Origin: Parus major
Lineage: Eukaryota > Chordata > Aves > Passeriformes > Paridae
Assembly: GCF_001522545.3 (NCBI RefSeq)
Contig: NC_031782.1
Coordinates: 15,185,530 to 15,249,529, forward strand
Reading direction: 5' to 3'
Length of the DNA stretch: 64,000 bases
A program made the translations under genes and the position numbers. Position 1 is the first letter of the stretch. Each line of letters opens with the position of its first letter. Positions 45,501-56,700 of this stretch are shown one piece after another. The notes below the pieces were generated by a model. It saw only the letters and a program-made list of their open reading frames with translations. It ran no database searches and was not told the origin of the DNA.

Positions 45501-48500
45501 ACACCAACAAAGCTGCTTGCTTTAACTGTTATTTTTATAGTTTTACCTGAGAATCAGATGTTTTCATTCAGTTTTTTGTTGGTTTGGTACTTGTTGCACC
45601 TTAAAAGAGTCGGTACACCACTTTAACAGCAAACTGTAGTCATGTATTTCTGGAATTATCTAAGGCAACACATTATAAAAAGACTTGAAGAAGAGCAGTG
45701 CATGCAAAAGCATTCAGAACCTGAAATCAAGATGTTGATGCTTCTCTCTGAAATTATTTCTGTGTAAAGGATTTTGCTTTTTGGTGTGTTTTGCCACAGG
45801 CACTGTACCTGGGCAGTCTCACCTGGTGTGTCAGCAACAAGTGCTATGGCTGACACCACTGAGGGGCTCTGAAGTGATGCTTTCCATCTTTGTAATTATT
45901 AGTTCCTAGTGTTAAAGTACATTTCATCTAAAGGATTTCTAAAACCTTTCATCAGATGTCTGGCAAACTGGACAATTTTCCCCCATAAGGTTGCAGTTCA
46001 TGTAATAACAGTAGTAGGGCATTGTATTTGAATTTTTTTTTCCACTAATGCTTTTATTGTAGGAACAATGTCAGCTTCATACTTCCCTTCTGCCAGAACA
46101 TGTATGTAGACAGTGGGCAGGCAATAAATGATGGGTAGTGTTTCTGAAGAGGTTTGTGTGTTGCTAATAACGAGACATTGAAATTTGTCTGAAGAGGGAA
46201 AATCCTGGCACACAATCCTGTGTGGGAATGAGGGTGCATTGGTGAGAGTTCTCTGGAGATCTGTGACTGTGAAGCTCCACAATAGATGTTACCTCTGAGG
46301 CAAAAACTGTCAGCATGACAGCCCTTTAGAGCTGATCAAATCCTGGTTTCTGCAACCAAAATCACCTGGAAATGTGCATATCCATAATGGTTTTGCTAAG
46401 AAGGCAGATGGGACTGGGGAGCTGGGACACTTTGTAGAGACACCAGCCTCAGCCTCAAACATCAGTTGCACTTTCCATTTTCACACGTGGGCACACTTAA
46501 CACCTCTGGAGGGCTTGGAGGATACCAGGAGGAGGGAATACCTGGCTCAGGAAGGTTAAATGCTTGTTCATCCAAACCAGTGCCTGACCTGATGGCTTCA
46601 GCCACACGAGCAGCAGCAGTTGTTTTGGGCAGCCACTCAGCTAAACATGAGGAAATGCCCCTCTTCCCAAGGACTGTGAGTGTGCTGGAGTCCAGGACAC
46701 CTCTTAAGGAAATGAACTTGAACAGAGAGTGGGTTTTAGCTTTTCCTTTTACAGCACAAAGCTGGGCTTTTTGCTTTTTCCTAGACCTGCATTTTGGAAA
46801 TTAAAGTAGTTTCAAACAGCTTTTGTCAGAAAAGGAGGGGGTGGGCAGCTCTTGTTCCCCCTCAGCTATTATTCTAGGAGCTACCTGATGAAGTGGGAGG
46901 GCAAACCAGGGAGGAAGCTTTTCCTGGAAGCAAACTGAGCAAGAATGGAATCTCTTACAATTTATCCTTACCGTACCTTTCATACAATCACTAAATGGAG
47001 CTGACAAATAAGCCGGTAAGAGGGAAACACGGAGCCAGTGCCATTTAAAAGCCACTTGTGCTCTTTTTCATTTGGATACTGTTCATATGAAATGTAATTT
47101 AAATGCTAGGCTGGTTGCCAGGAGTTGGATTGTTGATGTTAAATGTACTTTCCATTAGAGCTCTGTATTGGAAAACTGCTCCCTAGCGCTGCAGGCATTG
47201 GAAGGGGTGGGTTACATCAGGGTGCCCCAGTTGTCCTTCTCAGGGTCTGGCCTCTCACCGTGCCCTCCATCTTCATCTCTGCAAAGACTGAATCAATACC
47301 TGCCATACCCAAACCGTGATTCCTCCTGACTACATCAAGGTGCAATGATTGTTCTGCTGTCCTAAAAACAAGCGACTTCTCGCCTTTAAATTCCAGAAAT
47401 CTGCTAATTGTTTTTGGGTCATTGGGTTTGTTTTTTTTTTTTCTGTGTTCCAGACTACTGATTTTCTTTGGTTTGTTTGTTTTATTTACTAATCTCTCTA
47501 TTTGTTTTCATAGGGCTGTTTCTTGCGCTGTTCCCCATGCAAGAAAAGGTGTTTCACCCTGTTTCAGCACCCTGGTTAGATTGTCTCTCACCCAACATGC
47601 ACAGTTCTTTATTTAATAGATTTGCTTGCACTGGAGATTGAATTTGAAGGGTCTGACTTGCAGGCAGCTGTCCGTAGGGGTTGGTATTTCTTTACAGGTG
47701 GATTAGTAGCTGTGAACACCTACTGTGTAAAAATACAGATGGTTTTATGCGTGCTTTCCTCAGTTTTGCCAAGGTAACAATGTGCCAACAGGTAGATGCA
47801 GATTCCTACTGCTCTCCAGTCATTTGGGCAATAATTACAGTAGCTGTAATTAGTCTGACCTCAAGAAATGTTTGGGAGTACCAGCCTTGTACGTGGCCCT
47901 TTGGAGGAGGGAAAAGGGTGAAACTGGGTCATCTTGGCAGGCTCTGAGGGGTCTTTGTTTGGGCACCCCTTTTGCTAACAGAAAAGCATTCTTCCATCAT
48001 GCTTTCCCTTATTCTCTTCATTCTTGGTTGTTTTCATGCATCATGTCACCTTTTGACCAAACATTCTCCCTGTCCAGGCCCCCAGGCTGTGCCACAGGGC
48101 TGCACTTGTGGAGTGACATAGCCAGCAGCCATCTAAATTAGGCTTCCTGTTCCTTTTTTCCTAGTTTTAAGGTGGCAACTTGTGGATGGTGAGACTTTCC
48201 CAGGCTGGAAGTGAGGCTGTTTTCAGAGACTTGTGGAAGAGACTGTGTGCTGTCAGTTGGATGAGCAGTGTGCTGAGCTGTACGTGCGCAGTGACAGGCT
48301 CTACAGGAGCTGTTCCCACTTGGAAGGATCTTGCAGTTGCAATTACGTACAGTGCAACTTGAGCTCTGTTTTTAGCTTGATGGATGGCAAGAGCTGCCCT
48401 GGGAATGGGCTGGGAAAGGGGTGGGAAGAAGGAGGCAGCTGTGGCACTGTGCAAAGAGAGTCTGCCTGCTTCTTCCTAGATAAATGGGAACACTAAAAGG

Positions 48501-49302
48501 CACAGCGATGGCTGCAAAGAATAATCAAGGAATGTTGCAGGCTCTGTTGAAGCAGACAGTCTTCAGCTCAGGAGAGATGTCTGAAGAAAGAAAAAGATAA
48601 TAAATTCATGAGTGTGCTGGAAGAGGAGGATCAGGAGCAGTGACTGACTAGTTCTATAGCACCTGCCTTGCTTTGCTGGCCTTGTACAAGGCAGTAAGTG
48701 TGATGCAATCAGAAGTTTATTCAAAGCCTAATGGTGAAATTTGTTTCTCTAAGAATTGGTTGCCAAAACGGACAAGCTAAATATATATATGTGTGTAGTG
48801 AATGCAAAGCATTATGGTTCTGTACTTGCACCTTTTGCTAAGCCAGGTTTAAACCTGTAACCTTTAGCCAGAGCCAGGTTACAGCTGTAGAACTGATATT
48901 CTCCCAAAGGATGGTGTTTTTTGCCTGTTGGTACCTCTGTGTGTACATGCACATCTGGTGCCATGTGCATTTTCTATATGACACTGTACTTCAGTGGCTT
49001 CTGCTTTGCAGACCCTTTGAGCAGTGGTGCAGCCTTCTGGGCTGATAAGTATGATAAGCAGCTTGTTTAAAAATTTAACCCTGCTGTTGGGGTAGGTGAA
49101 ATAATGTTTCCTCAGCAGTGTGGAACACAGGACTTTGAATATAACTTAAAGAAACAATGATGTATTAATGAATTTGCCCCTTAGCAAAACTACTGATTTG
49201 GTGGGGAGGAGGAATAGGAACATGCTTTGCTGTTCTCTTCAGATGGATTAGCAATTTCTCTGTTGTTAAGCAGCAGAGACAGGGAAAATGCTTAGTGACA
49301 GT

Positions 49303-49342
49303 CAAGGAAATCTCTTTGTTTGCAAGGAAATCTCTTTGTGAG
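49303..49342. repeat. 20-base tandem duplication
   Basis: CAAGGAAATCTCTTTGT occurs twice with a 20-base period. Confidence 0.85.
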
Positions 49343-51754
49343 GCTGTGCAGGGACCAAGAGCCTGTGGTGGCTCTTCCTGCTGGACCTTCTGCAGTGCCA
49401 TGGCAAGCAAAGGGGTTTACTGGTGGTTGGCTTCTTTCTCTAGAGCTTTGCCTCTGAGAGCTGCTGACTAGGAAAGCCACAGATACTGGTTCTGATGCAA
49501 CCTCACAGGGGTTGATCCTGGTTGCAGCTCACACAGAATTACTGGTTGGGGTGAGAACCCGCAGCAAAGTTCGGTGATACGTTTGACTAAGAGCTCAGGT
49601 ATGTCTCTGAAAAGTATCTGCTCCATGATTCAAAGTCCAGCCATGCAAACACATACCCATGTGAGTAAATAGGGCTAGGAAGTGTGTAAAATCATGTATG
49701 AGGTCATGAGACTGAAAGAAGTCTCAGTGTTGTCACACAGCTCAAAAAGGGCAAGAAGGGATGTGTGTGTGTGTAGCAATGAGTGGCAGTGGGGTACAAG
49801 GAAAGATTCTGTCTGAAAACTTAAGTCCCACAACTACCACCTGGATGCTGAATGCCCTGATGAATTCTTCAGGTGCTTCCTCATCACAGACAAATCCCCA
49901 GTGGCTGCTGGAAGTGTTCATGCTGGACATCTCTTTTATCTCTTGCCTTATCTCAGTTGTGTTACTTTACCCTCAATTGTGGAATACGCTCTTCTTAATC
50001 TCCATCTTCTGTTCTGTTCTGCTGTCTCTGTACAGCTGTCAGTGGGCTCTGGCCAGTCTTCCCCTCGGTACCTCTCCCATATCAGCAGATGGAATCTCAG
50101 TTACTGCCTCCACTCCAAACCTTCCTTCTCTTCAGAAACTCTTTTGACACAGAGCTGGTAAACAAAGAGCACTAGTGGTTCTTTCTTGTTCCCTATGCTG
50201 CCACTTCCCTGTTTGCTCAAGCCACTGGATTTTTAACTCCTTCTGTTTCACAGACATTTCTGCAGAGCAGCTGATGTGCAGATTTTTTGGTTTTAACCAG
50301 GCTCTCTTCTTACCACACTCTTTCAGGAGTTTCTGAGCTTTAACAGGTACAGCTGATCCCCATCTCAGCCCTTTCTGCTTTGTTACCTGTGTGGTTCCAT
50401 GGGCTCCAAAGGGATTCTGGCATGTTCCCATGCTGGGTGCTTGCACTGAGGCCAGGCAGGCTCCCTGCTTGGCTACCAAAGGGACTGAATGGCCAGTCCT
50501 GATGGGGAAGGATGGGTCCCAGCATGAGTCCCCATGGTAGAGGAGCAGTGGGATGGCTGAGTTTGTTATCTACTGACTGAATTTGAGTTCACAGCCAGCT
50601 GAAGAATCACAGCATCTGTTAAACCTTACTTCAGCGCTAAAATATTAATGATGTTAATGTAGATAAATTAATTGATGCATATGAAGGGACAGAAGGGAAG
50701 ACTGACCTTCCCTGGAAAGGGTGGTATGAGTTGATCATCCTTTTGGGCAGGAATACTTTGAAAAACTGAAGTAATCCAGATGAGTCTGCTGGAGCTGGAC
50801 AGAGCTCATCAAAGCAAGCTAAGCCCAGGGGGTTCTGAAGGTTTATGAACAAAACACGATCTGTTGTTTGCTGCCTTTGAAAGCCTTCTCTGTGTGTGTA
50901 TAAAAACACATATATTTGTACCTAGGGTGTAAAATTACACCCTTGAGCAGAGAAGGGGAACATGGATGGAGAAGTTGTCCCCTGCCCAAGGAGCATACAA
51001 TGGGCTGGGGCTCTTTGATTTGGAACAGGGAATTTCCACATGCCACCTCCTTGGTTTGGGGCATTCCTAAATTCAGGAGGGTGACCTCCTGATGGGGCAG
51101 GAGGCAGTTTTCCCCAAGGCAGGCAGCAATGCCCTGGATCCCCTCGTGCCAGGAGCAGGCACAGCAGCTCAGCATTGGGTCAGGGAGGCTGAGCAATCCA
51201 GGGGGTTCACAGGGTTGCCTGGGCCATGTCTGGACACCAAATGGTTACTCTGCTACACGCAGTGGTCTGTGGGTATACACACACACATGCTTGCTCTGGC
51301 CTTGTTTTTCCCTGGAAACTTGATTTTGGAAGTTATTTTGGGATGATTTTCTGGGTTAGGTGAGCATTAGTGGTCTGGTGTGTCCCAGTTCTCTAATTGA
51401 TTTCATTGAAGTGAGTTCTAGGGCTTGCTGCCTGCCTTTCTCTGCCTCTCTGAAGGAAGAATTTCCTTGCTGGAGACTTGGTAGGGGCGTTGCATTGCAG
51501 TGCAGTGGTTAAAGAGCCTTGAGTTAAGTGTATGTTGTGCTTGTCAGTTTTAAAATGAGCAGTTAAGTGGTCTGGCTGGCCTAGCAGTGGGGGAAAAAAA
51601 ACAAACCATAAATAAAATTCCTGTAATCTCTGGCATTGGTTAAGCAGTTAAAATTCTTGACAAAGCCATTAGAAACATCATGTGCAGAGTACAGCACTTA
51701 GGAGTTAGCTGGGACAACTTCTTTGTGAGGGGACAAGGAGGGACAGACATTGAT

Positions 51755-52000
51755 GTCTTCTTTCTGGTGACCAGTGACAGGACCCAAGGGAATGGCTGGA
51801 GCTGTGTCAGGGTAGGGTCAGGCTGGATCTCAGGGAAAGGCTCTTCCCCCAGAGGGTTCTGGGCTCACTGCCCAGCCTCCCCAGGGAATTGTCACAGCCC
51901 CAAGGCTGCCAGAGCTCCAGGAGAGTTTGGATACCACTCCCAGGCACAGGGTGGGATTGTTGGGGTGTCCAGCTCAGCGTGTTTGTGATTCTGTGACTGT
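51755..52000 (+). mobile_element. CR1 LINE 3' fragment in CYSTM1 intron 1
   Basis: Sense-strand CR1. The left end still encodes a VTSDRTQGNGW motif typical of the ORF2 C-terminus, followed by diverged 3'UTR blocks and a GTGATTCTGTGA tail. It is 5'-truncated and has decayed considerably. Confidence 0.78.
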
Positions 52001-53470
52001 GCCTGGCACACCAAGAGGAGCACTAGGATGAATTCAGGTGAGCGACAGCTGCATCCTGTGAGTCTCAAGGGCATCTCAGTGTCCCCTTGGAGCAGCCCCT
52101 GGATCCCAGGCATTGTTTGGGATCAGCCAGGCTCTGTGCGTGGCAGAGCCCTGCGGTGCCACTTGGCATCGTTGTGCTGGCGACCTTCAGGCAGGAGTAA
52201 CGCGTAAACAAGCGAGAGCCTTGGGATCCTTCCTCGGGGAGGGGCTCTGAGGAGCAGCAGGCTGTAAACAAACAGCTGGCTGCACACTGCCAGGGACTGC
52301 AGCAGCTAAACATAGCCCAGGGGCTGGGCCACTGGCCTGTGCCCACACGTGGCACTGGGCACAGTGCAAAGGTGAAATTCTCAGGGCTGCGTCAGGCAGA
52401 GCTCGCTGGATGTGCCAATGGGTTCTGCTGCCCATCCCAGTGCCCTCCAAAGGGGATCCTGCTGACCAGCCTCTCCCACTACAAACCAGCAGCAGCAAGC
52501 CTGGCAGAGGCAAATGATGCTCTGGTATTTGTCCCTGTGGCATGTGGGAGGAGCAGCGTAGCAAAGGGGAGCTGGTGACCTGTCTGCACCCTTTAATAGG
52601 GGAAGGAAATAGCAGGGTACAGCTGCTTCAGGCAGGAAAATTCCTGAATGTGTAGGATATTAATATACACTTCTGTTTCTCAGACAGGGAGAAGCTCCAG
52701 AAGCCTAATGTAAGAAATGGTTTGCTTAGTCATGCTGCCTGGAGGTTCATTAAAGTTGCAGTATTGTGACAGTCTTGTCTTCCGATGGCTGTGCCATGAG
52801 TAATACATGACATGGGTTTTATGAGCATCAGCTCTCTAAGGTCTTTAATGTTGCTTTTTGAATGAGGCTGAGCCCAAGGCCCTGATTCCTTGTGGCTGCT
52901 TAATGATTCAGTTGTGTATGACTGGAAGACTTCACAACGTGCTGGGGTACAGTGTCATTAGGAAATTATTCACATACAGCTTTGCTCCGGAGTGCTGGTC
53001 TGGAGGCTTGAACAATTAGCAGAAGTGTAATGGACATTTGTATTCACTCCTTGTTCTGTCAAAGCTATTAAATATGCCTGCTGCAGACTGGATTTTTTCC
53101 ATCATTTTCCTTTCTGATACTGACAGAAATAATGAAGTAATTGCTTCTAAATCTCTCTTAAAAGTGAATCGTGAGAGGAAGCAGAGGATTTTGCTTTACT
53201 GTTGCAAGACTTAGGGTGAGTAGCTGATGCATGACTGGAAAGCAGCATGTTACCCCTACTCACCTAAACTTTTGTCACTTAGGGAAATCACTTTGACTTC
53301 ATCCCTGCCCCTATGATAGGGTTAAAAATAAATTTGCTGCTTGACTAGGCATTTTGAAGTCTCAACACAACATAGGGCCCTCTGGAGAACAGTCTGAAAT
53401 GGAACTCATATGGTCATGGATGAACAGACAAAAGCAAACCAGCTGTCCTGTTTGTTTCCCTCTTTTCCAG

Positions 53471-53712
53471 GACAGATTCTGCATCCCACATGAGCTACGA
53501 TAATCCTCCACCGTACCCCGGCCCGGGCCCGACTGCCCCGTACCCACCCTATGCACAGCAGCCAGGGGCTCCTCCTGGCCCCTACCCTGGCTATCCCCCT
53601 GGGCCCTACCAGCCAGGCCAGCCAGGCTACCAAGGATATCCCCAGTATGGATGGCAGAACGCACCTCCACCACCGCCAGGACCGGTGTACGCAGATGGGC
53701 CGAAAAACACAG
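53471..53712 (+). other. CYSTM1: CYSTM1 exon 2 (19-base 5'UTR plus coding)
   Basis: Bounded by a pyrimidine-rich acceptor ending TCTTTTCCAG at 53470 and a donor CAG|GTATGG with GT at 53713-53714. The first 19 bases are untranslated. The exon ends after the first base of a codon (phase 1), which fits the expected valine that follows KNT in the family. Confidence 0.88.
53490..53712 (+). CDS. CYSTM1: Cysteine-rich transmembrane module-containing protein 1, N-terminal coding exon (partial)
   Basis: Encodes the first 74 residues, beginning MSYDNPPPYPGPGPTAPYPP. This agrees closely with the start of human CYSTM1 (about 97 residues), including the later GYPQYGW stretch (residues 48-54). The segment is almost all Pro, Gly, Tyr and Gln and is predicted to be disordered and cytosolic. 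It has a PPPY motif (6-9) of the kind bound by WW domains and a PTAP motif (14-17) of the kind bound by the TSG101 UEV domain. The family's functional module, a short Cys-rich C-terminal membrane segment, is encoded by the next exon, which is not in the window. CYSTM proteins are small membrane proteins linked to stress tolerance; the molecular function is poorly defined. The start is chosen by alignment with the human N-terminus although its context is weak (C at -3). The frame running past 53712 into the intron is not coding. Confidence 0.9.
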
Positions 53713-56700
53713 GTATGGCTGAGCAGCTGCTGCACCATGTCAGGGCCACTTGTTTGCCTCACATGAGTACACATTGACCTTGAAGTAATGTGTTCTGATG
53801 GCCTTGGAGGAGGTGGAGACTTGTTTGAAGTGCTGATTTTGTTTGCAGCTTGTTTTTGTGCTTTATTTTGCTGTAGTGTCTCTCACAGTTCTCTCTCTGG
53901 TTGTTAGAGAATACTGCTGAGCATCCTTAGTGCTGATTCCTCAAGGGAATCCTTATGCTGAGGTTGTTGCACAGGCTTTAGATTTGCCACAATTCTCATT
54001 CCACCTGTCTCTTGGTTGATAATTTTCAGCCAAAGGCCACACAGTTAAAGCTTATAATATTCAAATGTACAATTCATACTGAATTAATGGGCCTCAGTTT
54101 TCTTGAGCCCATCAGTGTCCAAGTGATCAACTCATTCCTGGGCATTTTGGGGTTTTTTTGAAGTTACCATTCTGTGGAAAAACCCAGGTTTCTGGGAAGG
54201 GAGGAGGATTGTGCACCTTCCCTCTGGCAGCTGGCTGGTCCATCTGTGTGCCACATCCCCACAATGTGGCACACTGGTGTGCCCTGGCACCCACAGCTCT
54301 CCTGGGGCTTGCTGCAGGCTCAGATTGTCAGAGCAGAGGCAGAGGAGATGATTAAAGGATGAGAGCTTCTCCTTCTTTCTACAAAGAGAAGCTGAGAGAG
54401 GTGGGACTGTTCAGTGGGTTTCAACAGTCTGGTGTGGGTCTGTCAGGAGGGCCCAAATTTAAGCAGTGAAGAATTGGTGTGAGTGAATAAGAACCTGAAC
54501 TGAGGGCAAATCATGGGTTCAACTTCCTCTGTAACAGAGTGAGAACCCTGCCGAGGAGGAGGAGGAGGAGGCAGCATGGTGATGCTTTCCACCACATGGA
54601 CTCAGTGTAATCAGGGTTTTCCCTGGGATTTGGGGTGGCTAAGAGATATATCTTAGTACTGGGCAGGGAAAAACTCCTTGTCTCCCATGCTGAACATCTT
54701 TGGTTGGTGTCAGTGTTGCTTTTTTGCTGCAGCCACACAATGGGATGTGCTGGCAGAGGCTGAAGGGAGACAGGGGCTGTGGCTTTGGACAGTCTGGCTT
54801 TGAGACAATTCTGCTGCCTTGGAAGCTTGAAGGATCTCATATCAAACTGCATCAGGGAACTGATGACACTGAATGTCCTCTGCTCTGCTCACAAACCTGT
54901 GGACCAGCACAAAGAATAGGCTGGGAAATTGGAGGGGTCAAGCAGCAAAGTGTTTGAGTGTCTTTCACTGAGAGCCCAGGCTTGTTCTGCAGGAGGTTTG
55001 ATTTTGTTGAGCCTAAGTTTAACAAAACAACTTCAGCTCTGCAGAAGCAGCACTCTAACCCATAAATCAAAAACCTTCTGGTAAGTCTTGTCCTCAAACT
55101 GCCTTCCTGCAGCTACAGGTGGTCTCTGAACCCACCTTGGGAGCCTCTAATTTGCTTTGCTTTTGCAGAAGTAGATGTAAAAAAGTGACAGAATTACAGA
55201 ATGGTTTGAGTTGGAAGGAACTTAAAGATCAGCCTGTTCTAACCCCCTGCCATGGGCAGGGACACATTCCACTATCCCAATTTTCTCCAAGCCCCATCCA
55301 GCCTGGCCTTGAACACTTCCAGAGATGGGGCAGCCACGGCTTCTCTGCCACCCTGTTCCGGGGCCTCCCCACCGTCAGAAGGAAGAATTTCTTCCCAAAA
55401 TCCATCTAAAACTGCCTCCAAGTCCTCCCCAGGGCTGCTTTCCATACATTCTCCACCCAGCCTGTGTTTGTGCTTGGGATTGCCCCTACTCAGGTACAGG
55501 AGCTTCTGCTTGGCCCAGCTGAACTTCACAAGGTTCACCTGCCTGCACTTCTTCAGCCTGTGCAGGTCCCTCTGGATGGCACACATTTATTTTAAACAGA
55601 TTTATTAATGTCTGAAAAGTGAACTCGGGGCTATAATTTTGCATTTGTTTGCAAAAGCATTCTTTTTCTTCACTCTCCTTCTGTTAAATACCCATTCCCC
55701 CCTCCCTGCCTTGCTCCTTTTTGGCCAGTCTGTGAAACTGGAACCTGATCTTTGTCCTCTGACACTGTAAAAGAGCTTTCAAAGGGGCTTTGTATATGAA
55801 CCCCAGGAGTGTCTAGTTTAGAGTGGATATCTCTAAAAAAGCTAATTTTTTCTAAATCTGTTACTCTAGTGCTATGTTTCTCTTGGTGTGGCTGAACTTC
55901 TAATATAAAACATTGACATCTAAATTTAATCAAGGCATTGCAGTCAGCCTAGCTGGTCTAGTGTGATTTCATGTGGCTTGTCAGTTCCTGTGGTGTTCCC
56001 AAACAATTATCTGGGAAGAGCTACTGTGTGGATGCTTTCCTTTCAGAGAGGATGTTTTGATCTCCTATGTGACTTTGCTTAATCTCATGAATTAAGCTAC
56101 TCCAGGTAGTACATTGGTTATTTCTGAGCAAATGTGTGTCCACAGTGAAAACTAGGAAATTTGATATACTTCAAATTCCATGCTTTACATTATTTTACTG
56201 TGTGGGCAAACTGCAGAGCAGGTTCTTAAGCTGTAGTTCATAGCCAATGTGTTAATGCTAATGTGTGGAAGTAATTATGTATCATATTTTGGTCTTGAAT
56301 GATGGAAATAATTACTGTTGAGCTCTCAGAGTCTGATGGTAAAGTAGCATTTTATGGTGATGGTATTTTTTCATCTGAATTTGTAGCCTGTCAGGAGTAG
56401 CAATGGACACAACCTGTCCAGCTGGCCCTTGGAGAAGAAGAAAAACCTCACGTCTCACTCTCTGTATTAAAGCTGCATCTGAGATGTAACAGATCTTAAC
56501 CTGAGTACTGCTAAGGGTAGGAAACAGAAAATTTGTGCTGTTCAGTGAGCAGTGACTCTGTAACAAATAGGTGAGAAAGGGGTGTTGCCACCCTTTCAAT
56601 ATACCATTGAATAGGGGGCAAACCTAAAGGCTTTTTGGAGGAAGCTGCACTCCAGAACAGCTCTGCACAAGGAGAACACATGTGCTCCCCTCTGGACTGT

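Larger units (their letters stand above)
42881..53470 (+). other. CYSTM1: CYSTM1 intron 1
   Basis: Sequence between the CpG-island promoter and the splice acceptor of exon 2. It is CpG-poor with AT-rich patches and a small (GAT/AAT)n run at about 43451-43470. A 20-base tandem duplication lies at 49303-49342, a (TA/TG) run near 48780-48800, and one CR1 fragment (annotated separately) at about 51.8 kb. An unexplained 94-codon minus-strand frame lies at 45998-46282. No other exon is convincing. The left boundary depends on which exon 1 donor is used. Confidence 0.6.

Noticed and set aside
53713..53777. Extension of the CYSTM1 coding frame past position 53712
   Set aside because: A consensus splice donor sits at 53713 and the known family sequence continues with valine from another exon. 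The extra residues are intron read-through.
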